A DNA stretch of 64,000 nucleotides from JBCCTX01 sp039197765 (GCA_039197765.1 JBCCTX010000002.1:1-64000), one strand, 5' to 3'; counted from the first letter of the stretch, positions 38,101 through 46,889 are shown. Translations and numbers: made by a program. The notes: generated by a model from the sequence alone, not told the origin.

Positions 38101-38258
38101 GAATAGACACCATACGTAGTACCTTTAACCAAAACGGTAACACCAGGCAAAGGGTCTCCCGTCTGACCGTCCAATACGGTCCCCGAAATTGCCTGTTGGG
38201 CAATAGCAGGGGAAAGGGCGATCATACATGTAAATAATAGTAGAAAATACTTGCTCAT
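35151..38258 (-). CDS. SusC/RagA-family TonB-dependent outer-membrane transporter
   Basis: A 1035-residue protein: signal peptide (1-20), carboxypeptidase-D-like domain (about 22-105; ISGTVLDGQTGDPLPGVTV), TonB box region VVIVAYGTSRREDLTGSL, plug with VRGPSSINSSNQPLYVIDGVP and EVLKDASATALYGSRAANGV, and a 22-strand-type barrel to the C terminus. Imports bulky nutrients together with SusD at TonB/ExbBD expense. No anti-sigma/ECF pair and no N-terminal signalling extension is present, so regulation is not of the FecIR type. The leader region holds an imperfect inverted repeat. Confidence 0.97.
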   Translation of the reverse strand: MSKYFLLLFTCMIALSPAIAQQAISGTVLDGQTGDPLPGVTVLVKGTTYGVYSDDAGKYTIQVSPSATTLVFSFIGMADQEVLIEGRTQIDVSMVSEETNLQEVVIVAYGTSRREDLTGSLTSVSGDAVQEVPVAGIDQVLQGRAAGVHVTSANGQPGGGVSVRVRGPSSINSSNQPLYVIDGVPVEAQDLQIPGQFGTATGGGLGGQTGNSLSTINFSDVESIEVLKDASATALYGSRAANGVVLVTTKRGRFGQRPQFDFNFSVGQREPINLPDMLNAQQYQEILNESRTNAGLDPFDPGSFGDEDTDWLDAVFRDATVQRWNFSLRGGSQASRYFASFAIDDQEGTLDGTGFQRLSGRLNLDSRISDKLSFGTSATVSLTTENVQANDNFIIGPYVVAMRSRPDLPIRQEDGSFTPIPGVADNPVAAGEGYQNDFETLRILASVYGELEIIKDLRLRSSVALDLASLNQDQVWSTATLGGRLNGSGYAQRGTNEFRSIIWENTLSYDWEIDEQNRLSALVGGSFQRDTRDNFVASATDFPNDILTTFASAATPLLVGGVGTERALISSFARVNYNFDDRFIVTGTIRADGSSRFGENNRWGFFPSAAVAWRLDNESFLENSPVLNELKLRASWGIIGNDRIGRNNGGLGGNFASLGLYGSTDANGVAFSYAGAGGIAPTQIANPDLKWETTTQYDLGVDFAFWNSRVSGSIDFYLKDTDDILLLAPVPRNSGFNSVNRNIGEMRNQGFDVALAVDVIRNEDFTWNIGGNLNYNDNEIKRLVNGEDIAASGFNQSIIREGESLGSFFGLQVEGIFQTQEEINTLNAAAPGGVFQTAGTAPGDFRYADINGDGVITNDDRIILGSALFDFMGGVNTTLQYKGLTLFALLQFVQGNEIYNFTKRGHVFQHNLFNSFTDILDRWTPTNTDTDHPRVAWGDPNQNRQNSSFFVEDGSFARLRQVKLSYDLPSLLFDNTFLQRGSIYLVGTNLFTLTDYSGIDPEVNTFGGNVSSAQGVDNGTYPGNKTYALGVNLGF

Positions 38259-38856
38259 AAATAGTTGATTAGGTTGAAAGAGTAAGCAGTTTTTCTACTA
38301 GCAAAGCAGTGGGTCGTAGGTAATGCGATGGTTTTCCTACCTTGCTTTGGACAGGATGAAAAAGAACGAATAGGGAGTTTTTGTTGAAAGAGAAGTAGGT
38401 ATCAACAGCAATCTCAATCGTTAATAACTACATATTTTTTCAAAGGGTTGCCTGTAGAGCAAAATATTTTAAAATTTTCAGAAAGAAAATCCTTCCATTT
38501 GTAAAAAATGTTGTAGGTTTCTTTTTAGTACCTAAGCAAAAGAATTGCGGTAATGAAAGCGTCCATTATCTTCATGTATACCCTAAAGGGTTTTTATAAT
38601 CGCCTGATTTTTACCACAGCGTTTTGTGAGATAGACCCCTGTTATCCCCTTAGAAAGGGGATGGGGAGGTACATAGAGAGATCGAATGTACCTTGTTAGA
38701 AATTTAACGCTTAAATACCCTCTTTTTCCTCTTATAATTACTCCTTGATCCTCTGTGGTAAAACAAAAAAGTCCAAGGAACTTTGGTTTCATCTGACTTA
38801 AAGAATACATACCAAATCGGTTTTACTCCGGTACTTAATAAACTTGGGACTATATA
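38259..38856. other. Gene-free spacer upstream of SusC with two inverted repeats
   Basis: No convincing gene. An imperfect long inverted repeat lies at 38302-38349 (CAAAGCA...GTAGG against CCTAC...TGCTTTG) in the SusC leader. A perfect 8-bp hairpin (ATCCCCTT-AGA-AAGGGGAT) is at 38644-38662, inside a CCCC/GGGG-rich stretch that looks like a dispersed intergenic element. A 75-codon minus-strand frame (38583-38810) overlaps it but has no protein-like features. No exact -7 element was found for SusC. Confidence 0.4.
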
Positions 38857-39054
38857 TTAAGAGCTTTCTGCTCCTAAAGCTTTTATATAAATCCTTGTAG
38901 CAAGCGGAGGATCTTTTCTATTTCTTCCCGTTCGGTCCAATCTCCTACTTCTTGTTCGTTTGGGATTGTGGAAAGTACTTCTGAATTGAAAAATGAGTAA
39001 AAAAATACTAATGGTCAATATCAGGGCAAGTGCTACCAATAATTGAGTTTCCAT
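38857..39054 (-). CDS. Small hypothetical single-pass membrane protein
   Basis: A 65-residue frame. Residues about 4-24 (QLLVALALILTISIFLLIFQF) form one membrane helix; the rest is basic and polar (RTRSRRLDRTGRNRK). It begins three bases after the stop of the D-lactate dehydrogenase-like gene on the same strand, which suggests co-transcription. No family is recognised. It may be chance, since the length is short. Confidence 0.4.
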   Translation of the reverse strand: METQLLVALALILTISIFLLIFQFRSTFHNPKRTRSRRLDRTGRNRKDPPLATRIYIKALGAESS

Positions 39055-39057
39055 ACA

Positions 39058-40047
39058 TCAATTCAACTCGTTTTCACTGTTCTTTCTCTCAGCCCAACAA
39101 GCCAAATTATACACAGTTGTATCAGCAATGTTTCGAAGGGCTGTTTGTGTCAAAAAAGCTTGGTGGCTCGTTACCTGGACATTATTGAAAGTCAACAAAC
39201 GAGCTATAACATCGTCTTGCAAAATATTTTCAGAATGGTCCTCAAAAAATAGGCCTTTCTCTTCCTCATACACATCTATGCCCAAGTACCCAATGTGCCG
39301 TTTTTTTAATGCATGGATAACTGCACGGGTATTGAGCAGTCCTCCTCTGCTGGTGTTAATCAGCATGACTCCCTTTTTCATCCTCTGAATTTGTGCTGTA
39401 TCGATAATGTAATGGGTATGTGCATTCAGTGGAACGTGCAGGGTGATGATATCAGAAAGGCTGCACAGTGCATCAACCCCAACATATTCCATTCCATACT
39501 TTTCCACTAACTCCTGATTGGGCTCAAGGTCATATCCCAATAGTTTACAGCCAAAGCCATTCAAAATCTTGGCTACCACTTCTCCAATTTTCCCCGTACC
39601 AATGATTCCTACTGTTTTGCCATTCATATCGAAGCCCGTCAACCCGTCAAGGGAAAAGTTAAGCTCCCTTACTCGAGAATGGGCTCGAATTAACTTCCGA
39701 TTCAAGGAAAGCATCAGCGCTACAGTATGCTCTGCAACGGAATAGGGAGAATAAGCAGGTACGTTGGCTACCGTCATTCCTAACTCCTGCGCCTTGGAAA
39801 GGTCTACATGGTTGTATCCTGCCGAACGCAAGGCAAGGTATTTTACTCCTACTCGGCTCAGTTGTTCCAACACTGGCCCCGAAGCATCATCGTTTGCAAA
39901 TAGTGTGGCGGCTTCACATCCCTCTGCCAATACAACGGTGTCCTTTGTCAAATAGGTATCAATAAACTTTACTTCGAATTTACCTGCATTGGCTTGCTGA
40001 AAAGGCTCTAGCTCAAATTTGTGGGTGCTGTAAAATGCGATTTTCAT
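39058..40047 (-). CDS. D-lactate dehydrogenase-like 2-hydroxyacid dehydrogenase
   Basis: Translation from ATG 40047 (MKIAFYSTHKFE) gives 330 residues; the frame extends 13 codons further but MKIAFYS is the family's usual opening. The NAD domain has GIIGTGKIGEV (147-157). LRSAGYNHVDL, INTSRGGLLNT, LGIDVYEEE and the late TSHQAFLT supply the Arg-Glu-His catalytic set of LdhA-type enzymes. It would interconvert pyruvate and D-lactate. It follows the DUF4914-like gene by 53 bases, so is probably in one operon with it. Confidence 0.88.
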   Translation of the reverse strand: MKIAFYSTHKFELEPFQQANAGKFEVKFIDTYLTKDTVVLAEGCEAATLFANDDASGPVLEQLSRVGVKYLALRSAGYNHVDLSKAQELGMTVANVPAYSPYSVAEHTVALMLSLNRKLIRAHSRVRELNFSLDGLTGFDMNGKTVGIIGTGKIGEVVAKILNGFGCKLLGYDLEPNQELVEKYGMEYVGVDALCSLSDIITLHVPLNAHTHYIIDTAQIQRMKKGVMLINTSRGGLLNTRAVIHALKKRHIGYLGIDVYEEEKGLFFEDHSENILQDDVIARLLTFNNVQVTSHQAFLTQTALRNIADTTVYNLACWAERKNSENELN

Positions 40048-40100
40048 GATTTTTTGTATTACTAACAACCTTAGTTGGACATTCAATCCCTACTAAATAT

Positions 40101-42017
40101 TCACCTCCCACCTTGGATGAATTGGCTGGGAATAAGAGATTCATACTCACCTACACTGCCACCATCTTTGAAGCATTGGATAATTCGCTGCCCGAGTGTA
40201 CTCAGCTCTTCAGGTTTGTACAATCCTAGCTGTTTTTCAAAAAAGCCTTCAAGAATTGATGCACCTGAATCATAGCCTTCTAAACCTACTTCCTTTTGCT
40301 TATATACCTTAAGGTAGCGAATGGGGATTTTTTCTCCTTCAATCACGACCTGTTCCATTTCATAGCCCAGAATAGAACAACGAGCAGGTGATACCTGATC
40401 TGCATGAAAAGAGGTACTTCCCCGTCGAGTGAGGTACTCACGCATCAACCATTGAGGCATGAAGCCTACCTCCCAAATGCCTATATGCTGATTAGGTGTC
40501 AAGGGATAACAGAGATCTGGATATTGCTCAAATTGTTCAAGTAATAAATTCGCTTGTGTACTTCTTTTGCCGGTAGCGAAAGGCCAATAAGACCCAACAC
40601 CTTCACTGGTCATCCCTCCTGTGTCTACAATACTAGGGTTTCCATGTCCCCGAGGAGCTGTCAGCCGCCAAAGCCAAGCCAAAGCAGGTGGGAGTAAATG
40701 AAATAGCCCAACGATTCCATAAGTTGGATGCTCTCTCGTACAAGGAGGCGTTCGAACCCCAAAGCTTCTTACGTCTACGGCCACACCTCCCTCCACTACA
40801 TCTGGAACCGTTTTGCGAGGGAGTATCACTCGGGGATTGGGACAAGGCTTACCTGGTGCATCTTCTATATGCTCCCAAATTAGGGCGGTACTACCCTCGG
40901 AAGCATCAATATTGAGAAACAATAAGGGATCCGTACTGTGGATGGTTAGGGACTCTAGCAGGGGGTCTATCCCATAGTGATTAATATGATTGACGCGTAC
41001 AAACCACGCCTCTTCTGCATCGATTAATTTAAGCTTGTTGGGAGCTCCTTCCAAATCCGGATGGCATAATGCCATATCATCTGTCACCGGGCGGATTCGG
41101 CAACCTTGCGGTAGGCGCAACATCCGTTCTACTTCTGTTTCCAAGTTTTTACCTAGCCTGATACGTCCATCTGGCTCTCTGTGCATGTATTGGAGCATCT
41201 CACTCTTTCCTCCCCCGCTGGCCCCTTCGTGCATAAAAACAGTCATTCTATCATATGGGCTAATGACTTCAGCAGTAGAACAATGGGCAGTAATCCAACC
41301 CTCCTTTTCCCCTTGACCAATCAAAACGCCATAAATCCCCTTTTTTGCACTCGGTCCTGGATATAAATTGTAGGAAAAAAGTTCGTGTCGATTCTCGCTT
41401 CGGTTGTGTACGACAACCTGCTTACCTTCAAAGTGGGTGTGGCGAAAGGGAGGCGCAACATATATCAAAGAGTTGATTCGAAAATCAGGGCCCAACTTCT
41501 CACGGGGTTCTATACCCTGTAGTAAGGCTAGTCCATATGCGAAAAACCCACAGTTCGCCGGAGCTACAACAAGAGAACCACCTCCTAAACCTGCTCGTCC
41601 TGACTCAAAGGCAAAGACCGCCAAGTGCTGGCTTGCCAACCACTCAAACGTGGCTTCTCTTATTGGCCCAAATTCTCCCCCAAAACGGTCCCGCCAATGC
41701 GTTTTCTCTGTGGGAAATTCATCTCCAATAACCATGCAGTTGGGGTCTCTCCTCCTCATGTAGGGCTCAGGATAGTTTGCCGCCAAACCATTTTTGACAC
41801 GCATAACAGTTGCCTCAACATAGCGGGTGCCATCTGGAAGCTCAAAGGCGACTTCAAAGACTGAGTCCCCTTTCGTGCCACAGGCAAGGGCAAGTATCTC
41901 TTCAGGATGATCAAACCATTCATAGCCAGGGGCGCGATCTAGCAAATCTTTCACCTCCGCAGGTAAAGAAAAAGCTAAATCGTCTACAGCGAAAAAAGAA
42001 GGGGGATGAGTTGACAT
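40101..42017 (-). CDS. DUF4914-like protein with a P-loop (PEPCK-like) motif
   Basis: A 638-residue soluble protein resembling the DUF4914 family, whose function is not known. A Walker A motif is visible: HEGASGGGKSEM, with Gly265, Lys271 and Ser272. The placement after a beta-rich N-terminal half and the S-G-G-G-K-S form recall PEP carboxykinase and HPr kinase, where a phosphate-binding loop follows a beta-rich domain. Other notable blocks are GRAGLGGGSLVVAPANCGFFAYG and TRRGSTSFHADQVSPARC. It may be a nucleotide-dependent kinase or carboxykinase-like enzyme. First gene of an operon with the D-lactate dehydrogenase-like gene. Confidence 0.7.
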   Translation of the reverse strand: MSTHPPSFFAVDDLAFSLPAEVKDLLDRAPGYEWFDHPEEILALACGTKGDSVFEVAFELPDGTRYVEATVMRVKNGLAANYPEPYMRRRDPNCMVIGDEFPTEKTHWRDRFGGEFGPIREATFEWLASQHLAVFAFESGRAGLGGGSLVVAPANCGFFAYGLALLQGIEPREKLGPDFRINSLIYVAPPFRHTHFEGKQVVVHNRSENRHELFSYNLYPGPSAKKGIYGVLIGQGEKEGWITAHCSTAEVISPYDRMTVFMHEGASGGGKSEMLQYMHREPDGRIRLGKNLETEVERMLRLPQGCRIRPVTDDMALCHPDLEGAPNKLKLIDAEEAWFVRVNHINHYGIDPLLESLTIHSTDPLLFLNIDASEGSTALIWEHIEDAPGKPCPNPRVILPRKTVPDVVEGGVAVDVRSFGVRTPPCTREHPTYGIVGLFHLLPPALAWLWRLTAPRGHGNPSIVDTGGMTSEGVGSYWPFATGKRSTQANLLLEQFEQYPDLCYPLTPNQHIGIWEVGFMPQWLMREYLTRRGSTSFHADQVSPARCSILGYEMEQVVIEGEKIPIRYLKVYKQKEVGLEGYDSGASILEGFFEKQLGLYKPEELSTLGQRIIQCFKDGGSVGEYESLIPSQFIQGGR

Positions 42018-42187
42018 AAATACTAGGGTTATTTATAGCATGTTTTACGTAAAAGATAGTAAGACTATCAATACAAAAATGCCAACTCTCTATTTTAAGA
42101 CAAATGCTTCAAATATCTGGAGAGAATGATTTAAATCATTGACATGATAAATTTATCGGCCCACTCAATGTAGGAGAAAGGGTAGCT

Positions 42188-42883
42188 TTAGGATTTATTA
42201 AGGTTGAAGGAGCTAACTTTTCCAGCATCCCGATTTAATAAGATAGGGGCTTCCTGTCCATTGTAGAGTAATACATCGCCATCCTGAAGCGTTTGATAGG
42301 GAATTTCCTCTTCTTTTAGGTAAGCTACCACATGTTCCATCATCGGTGCCTCAGGATGATCCGAGCGGTAATGCGGAACCAAGACATGCTCAATGATTCC
42401 CAAGCCTTGCCAACGTATTTCAGCGTCGTACCCCTGCACAATTTGGTGGGGTTTATCGCAAAGATCGATCCCTTTTAAGGTAGGCCCCATGACGCAAATC
42501 CCTGCACTCCATCCGCCGTAAGCAATTTCATCTTGCTCCAAAAGATGGATAAGGGCCTTATCAAAACTACTTTGATACATAGCCCGATTCAGCAGAAAGG
42601 CATTTCCTCCAACTGCCCAGATTAGGTCAAATTCTTTAAGGGTGGACGCTATTTCTCCTTTTTTACCAAAATAATTGCGAAGGTCTAGTGGTTGTGTCTT
42701 AAAACCCAATGCCTCAAAAACTCCATGAATATCGTATATCGTCTCACTGTATCGCTTCCGATCCTCTGCGGGAATAAAGTCTAGTGCATTTTGAATGATG
42801 GCCATGCGGCGCCCTGACCCAACAAGGTTGAGGAGTTGGTCAATGTGGTTTCCCAGACGGTAGGAGGAAAGGTACAGTCGCAT
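42188..42883 (-). CDS. Peptidase S51 family protein (dipeptidase E-like)
   Basis: A 231-residue protein of the class I glutamine-amidotransferase-like fold. The nucleophile Ser126 sits in YGGWSAGICVMG, with the supporting AVGGNAFLL (90-98) and a late HVLVPHYRSDHPE. PepE hydrolyses Asp-X dipeptides; relatives with other nearby residues cleave cyanophycin dipeptides or are uncharacterised. Cytosolic. It lies 64 bases downstream of the AraC gene on the same strand. Confidence 0.82.
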   Translation of the reverse strand: MRLYLSSYRLGNHIDQLLNLVGSGRRMAIIQNALDFIPAEDRKRYSETIYDIHGVFEALGFKTQPLDLRNYFGKKGEIASTLKEFDLIWAVGGNAFLLNRAMYQSSFDKALIHLLEQDEIAYGGWSAGICVMGPTLKGIDLCDKPHQIVQGYDAEIRWQGLGIIEHVLVPHYRSDHPEAPMMEHVVAYLKEEEIPYQTLQDGDVLLYNGQEAPILLNRDAGKVSSFNLNKS

Positions 42884-42947
42884 ACATGAGATTTTAGCTG
42901 AAGAATGAAGTTTACTTTTATATAAAAAGGGTATTTTAATGATTTCC

Positions 42948-43829
42948 TCAACACTCGCTCCGCTTCAACAAGCGATACTCTCCTTGCTTCTTAAACTCGC
43001 GAATGGATATACCCGCGTAGCGCTTAAAGGTTTTGGATAGATGGCTAACATCCGTAAAGCCCAACTCATCTGCAATTTCTGTGAGGGTGTAGTCGGAATT
43101 GAGCAAGCGGATTTCCACGAGTTTAAGTTTTGCTTTGATGATATACTCCCGCAAAGACATGCTAACCTTTTTCCGGAAAAATTCACTCAAATAGGTAGGG
43201 GACAAAGAAAAGGTATTCGCCAAATGCTCTACACGTAACTTTAGGGGATCTCCGATATGTTCGTTGATATAGCCCAACAAACGAGTTATACGCTCATCTG
43301 GATCGGAAGACCGTTCTACTTCATAAAAAGCACTTTGCTTAACATTCCGAAGAAGAACCTCCAAAATGCTTGTCATAAAACTCTTGATAAGGGAGGCCGA
43401 GCCTGATCCGTAGTTCCTATTTTCTTTTAAAATGAGCCCAATAAGGGTAAATATATGCTGGCGGTCCACTTCATTATGTATAATATCCCCAGGAAGTTGG
43501 TTGTAATTGGATAAGATATAAGCAGCTTCTTTGAACCACTCGTAGCGATTCACGGACTCTTTGGTAGCGGCTAAAAAAAAATCTGAAGTAAATTTTAGAA
43601 ACACAAAGCGTGAGGAGGTATCGATTTTAAAGGAATGGCACTTCAAGGGGGGTAAAAGAAATAAACTCCCGGCTCCATAAGGATATTCATTGTAGTCAAT
43701 ACACTGGGTACCAGCTCCTTCTCGAATCAGCACCAATTCAAAAAAATTGTTTTTCACAGGCCGCTGCCGCCATTGACTCAATTCAACTTCTTGTACTTCA
43801 AAAGGCTTAAATGCTTCTAAAACTTGCAT
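42948..43829 (-). CDS. AraC-family transcriptional regulator
   Basis: A 293-residue regulator. The N-terminal half is a cupin-like sensor (FELVLIREGAGTQCIDYNEYPYGAGSLFL, shown here in pieces of the 31-60 region). The C-terminal ~100 residues hold two helix-turn-helices: HLANTFSLSPTYLSEFFRKK and EIADELGFTDVSHLSKTFKRY, followed by GISIREFKKQ. It is divergent from the alcohol dehydrogenase-LLM-SDR operon that begins 162 bases away, which is its most likely target. Confidence 0.92.
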   Translation of the reverse strand: MQVLEAFKPFEVQEVELSQWRQRPVKNNFFELVLIREGAGTQCIDYNEYPYGAGSLFLLPPLKCHSFKIDTSSRFVFLKFTSDFFLAATKESVNRYEWFKEAAYILSNYNQLPGDIIHNEVDRQHIFTLIGLILKENRNYGSGSASLIKSFMTSILEVLLRNVKQSAFYEVERSSDPDERITRLLGYINEHIGDPLKLRVEHLANTFSLSPTYLSEFFRKKVSMSLREYIIKAKLKLVEIRLLNSDYTLTEIADELGFTDVSHLSKTFKRYAGISIREFKKQGEYRLLKRSEC

Positions 43830-43990
43830 TTGGATTACTATTTCGAATAAAAATAGCTAAAAACTCTCCTTCTCAGACTATAATCCTTGAAAAAACCTTT
43901 AAATATACCACTATTTCCTTTTTAGTTACTTATTTAATACAAGCCTAGGTTACATCTTTGTATTGAATACATGACGCAAATTTGTACCCT

Positions 43991-45001
43991 ATGAAAGCTA
44001 TCGGATATACACAGGCAGGCCCCATAATTGTCCCTGATTCCCTCATACAATTTGAAATAGAAGCTCCAATACTAGGTCCGCACGACCTACTCGTGGAAGT
44101 GAAGGGAATTTCTGTCAATCCCGTAGACGTAAAACTTCGGGCAGGGAGTGCACCGGGTAACTCTCCTAGAATTCTGGGCTTTGATGCTTCTGGTATCGTC
44201 AAGGAGATAGGAGAAAAAGTAAGTAGGTTTACCATTGGAGATGAGGTATTCTACGCTGGAGATATCACCCGGCCAGGTACCAACTCTGAGTTCCACGCCG
44301 TGGATGAGCGCATTGTGGGAAAGAAGCCCCAAACCTTGGGCTTTGCAGAGGCTTCTGGTATGTCCTTGACATCTATTACAGCCTGGGAACTTCTGTTTGA
44401 CTCCCTCAAGGTAGCAGAAGGTGGAGGTACAGGGGAGGCCCTTTTGATTATTGGAGGTGCCGGAGGGGTAGGATCTATTCTCATCCAACTTGCCAAAAAA
44501 CTTACTGGACTGACCGTAATTGCTACTGCCTCTCGCCCAGAAACTACAGCATGGACCCAAAAAATGGGAGCTGATTACGTAATCAATCACAGAGGATCTT
44601 TGGTAGACCAACTGAAAGAAATACACATCGAGCCCCAGTATGTAGCCTCCTTAAATGCAACGGACCAGCACTTTTCTGCTATTCTCGAACTCATCAAGCC
44701 TCGTGGAACGGTGGCTATCATAGATGATCCCCAAGCGCTCGATATACTACCTGGCAAGCGAAAAGCCCTAACCTTTAGTTGGGAACTTATGTTTACCCGT
44801 CCTATGTATCAAACCGGAGACATGGATAAACAACATGAGTTGTTGAACCGCGTCTCAGCCCTAGTTGATGAAGGTACCTTGATTTCTACCGTTACGAATA
44901 ACATGGGAAGGTTAAATGTAGAAAGTCTTAAAACGGCACATTTACAACAGGAAAGTGGAAAGGTGATAGGCAAAAATGTACTCGATGGATTTAGCGGTTA
45001 A
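43991..45001 (+). CDS. Zinc-type alcohol dehydrogenase family / quinone reductase-like MDR
   Basis: Translation from ATG 43991 gives 336 residues; a TTG nine bases earlier is possible but less likely. Medium-chain dehydrogenase with GroES-like N-terminal part (GISVNPVDVKLRAG) and a Rossmann domain (LIIGGAGGVGSILIQLAKKL). The structural and catalytic zinc Cys/His set is absent, so it belongs to the zinc-free quinone/enoyl reductase branch (ZADH family), likely NADPH-dependent. First of three oxidoreductase genes; the next starts 13 bases later. Upstream CATCTTTG is one mismatch from a -7 element. Confidence 0.85.
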   Translation: MKAIGYTQAGPIIVPDSLIQFEIEAPILGPHDLLVEVKGISVNPVDVKLRAGSAPGNSPRILGFDASGIVKEIGEKVSRFTIGDEVFYAGDITRPGTNSEFHAVDERIVGKKPQTLGFAEASGMSLTSITAWELLFDSLKVAEGGGTGEALLIIGGAGGVGSILIQLAKKLTGLTVIATASRPETTAWTQKMGADYVINHRGSLVDQLKEIHIEPQYVASLNATDQHFSAILELIKPRGTVAIIDDPQALDILPGKRKALTFSWELMFTRPMYQTGDMDKQHELLNRVSALVDEGTLISTVTNNMGRLNVESLKTAHLQQESGKVIGKNVLDGFSG

Positions 45002-45014
45002 CAACGTGGAACTC

Positions 45015-45986
45015 ATGAAGAAATTTGAACCTATAAATAGAGCTTACAACAGCGTTTTCCAGCCCAATGCGTTGAGTATTGGGATTGTGATCCCTGTAGA
45101 AAATTATTCTCAGGGGCCTGTTCCCACCATGCAGGATCACCTAAAACGCGTAAAACTGGTGGAGCAATTGGGATTTAAATCCCTATGGACGAGAGACATC
45201 CCACTCAACATACCTTCTTTTGGAGATGCAGGGCAAACCTTTGATCCTTTCACCTACTTGGGTTACCTGGCGGGCCAAACGCAGGAAATAGCCTTAGGAA
45301 TATCGAGCATAGCCCTTCCTTTACACCATCCGATCCACGTGGCAAAGGCCGCCGCAACCATAGACCAACTATCCGAGGGCAGAATGCTATTAGGGATAGC
45401 ATCAGGGGATAGACCGGGCGAATATCCCGCCATGGGTTTGGACTTTGAGCAAAGAGGTGCACGCTTCCAAGAGGCCTTTGGCTACATTCGAAAGGCACAG
45501 GAAAGCTTCCCTATCATGGAAGGAAATTCCTTTGGAGCCTTCAACGGCCAAATGGATGTACTGCCCAAGGCCTACGGGCACAAACTTCCCCTCTTACTGA
45601 CGGGGTTTAGCCGCCAGTCCTTAGAGTGGAACGCAGAAAACGCGGATGGCTGGATGTACTATCCGCGAAACATAGGTCAACAAAACTTCACCATTTCACA
45701 ATGGCGGGAATTAGTCGCACAAACAAATTCCTATGACAAGCCATTCATGCAACCCCTTTATGTTGTTTTGGAAGAAAATGACGATTTCAAGCCCCTTCCT
45801 ATACAACTGGGATTTAGAATTGGTACACACTATCTAGTAGAATACTTCCAAATGTTGCAAAACATTGGCGTAAATCACGTGGCAATTAACCTGCGTTTCA
45901 ATACCAGAAATATGGAAGAAACCTTGGAAGTATTGGCAGAAAAGGTATTGCCACACTTTCACAAAAAGGCCATACCCATTGAATAA
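45015..45986 (+). CDS. LLM-class flavin-dependent oxidoreductase
   Basis: A 323-residue luciferase-like TIM-barrel protein, taken from ATG 45015 (MKKFEPINRAY); the frame stays open 39 bases upstream inside the previous gene. Core segments are LVEQLGFKSLWTRDIPLN, ALGISSIALPLHHPIHVAKA, QLSEGRMLLGIASGDRPGEYPAMGLDF. It resembles the TIGR03571 group of LLM oxidoreductases, which use reduced FMN or F420; the specific substrate is not known. It lies between an MDR reductase and an SDR in one operon. Confidence 0.87.
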   Translation: MKKFEPINRAYNSVFQPNALSIGIVIPVENYSQGPVPTMQDHLKRVKLVEQLGFKSLWTRDIPLNIPSFGDAGQTFDPFTYLGYLAGQTQEIALGISSIALPLHHPIHVAKAAATIDQLSEGRMLLGIASGDRPGEYPAMGLDFEQRGARFQEAFGYIRKAQESFPIMEGNSFGAFNGQMDVLPKAYGHKLPLLLTGFSRQSLEWNAENADGWMYYPRNIGQQNFTISQWRELVAQTNSYDKPFMQPLYVVLEENDDFKPLPIQLGFRIGTHYLVEYFQMLQNIGVNHVAINLRFNTRNMEETLEVLAEKVLPHFHKKAIPIE

Positions 45987-46010
45987 AGAGACAATCGAAG
46001 AAGAAACCTA

Positions 46011-46817
46011 ATGAAAAAAACCATACTCATAACTGGTAGTACAGATGGAATTGGCAAGCTTGCCGCCATACAACTTGCTCAAGCGGGTCATAGCCTCTAT
46101 GTTCACGGAAGAAATTCTCAAAAACTGGCCGATGTCATTGAAGAAATAAAGCGCCAGTCTCAGAATGAACACGTAAGTGGCTTTGTAGCAGATTTTTCAG
46201 ATTTACATGCTGTGAAGGCTATGGCACAGCAGGTGGTACAAGAGCTTCCCAAACTCGATATTCTCATCAATAATGCTGGGGTATTTAAAAGTCCAGTCGC
46301 TAAGAACGCGGATGGCCTGGACCTCAGGTGGGTAGTAAATTACCTTGCTCCCTATGTGTTGACTAATGCCTTGCTCCCCCTATTAAAAAAGGGAGAAGCT
46401 ACCCGAATTATTAACCTTAGTTCGGCTGCCCAGGCCCCCGTTTCTCTCGAAGCTTTAGAGGGAACCATACAGTCCTCGACCCAGGAAGCCTATGCCCAAA
46501 GCAAACTTGCTTTGACGATGTGGAGCTTTCACCTCGCCAAAACCCATCCTGAAATCGCTGTAATTGCCTTGAACCCGGGTTCGCTGTTAAATACGCGCAT
46601 GGTACAGGAAGCATTTGGCAGATTTTGGGCTCCAGCGGACAAAGGAGCGCAGATTATCAATGAATTATCCCTTTCAGATGCATATAAAGGAATTACAGGA
46701 GCCTACTTTGACAACGATCAAGGGTCCTGGGGAAAGGCTCACGTAGATGCCTACAATGAAGGGAATGTCGAAGAACTTATATGGAAAACGGATACCTTAT
46801 TGGGTAAAAGTTCATGA
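46011..46817 (+). CDS. Short-chain dehydrogenase/reductase, retinol-dehydrogenase-like
   Basis: A 268-residue SDR with TGSTDGIG (8-15), INNAGVF, INLSSAAQAP and the catalytic YAQSK. The basic residue after the second strand (VHGRNSQKL) favours NADP(H). The C-terminal WEKTDTLLG-like tail (WKTDTLLG) matches the retinol-dehydrogenase/WW-oxidoreductase-like branch. Third gene of the MDR-LLM-SDR operon, 24 bases after the LLM gene, and followed by a terminator. Substrate unknown. Confidence 0.87.
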   Translation: MKKTILITGSTDGIGKLAAIQLAQAGHSLYVHGRNSQKLADVIEEIKRQSQNEHVSGFVADFSDLHAVKAMAQQVVQELPKLDILINNAGVFKSPVAKNADGLDLRWVVNYLAPYVLTNALLPLLKKGEATRIINLSSAAQAPVSLEALEGTIQSSTQEAYAQSKLALTMWSFHLAKTHPEIAVIALNPGSLLNTRMVQEAFGRFWAPADKGAQIINELSLSDAYKGITGAYFDNDQGSWGKAHVDAYNEGNVEELIWKTDTLLGKSS

Positions 46818-46864
46818 AATAAAGAAGAATCATTCGAAAAAATATAGGGGTAGGTAAGTAAAAA

Positions 46865-46889
46865 AGGAGGGGCCTAGTGGCACCCTCCT
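46865..46889. terminator. Terminator shared by convergent genes
   Basis: AGGAGGG-GCC pairs with GGC-A-CCCTCCT across a TAGT loop (ten base pairs with one bulged A). As precede it and CCCTTTT follows, so it can serve the SDR operon on the plus strand and the convergent barrel gene on the minus strand. Confidence 0.7.

Noticed and set aside
33704..38258. SusC/SusD pair read as a full polysaccharide utilisation locus
   Set aside because: No glycoside hydrolase, lyase, sulfatase or sensor is linked, and the operon ends at a terminator right after SusD.
38583..38810. A 75-codon minus-strand frame upstream of SusC
   Set aside because: It is produced by a CCCC/GGGG hairpin element and low-complexity flanks, not by a gene-like codon pattern.
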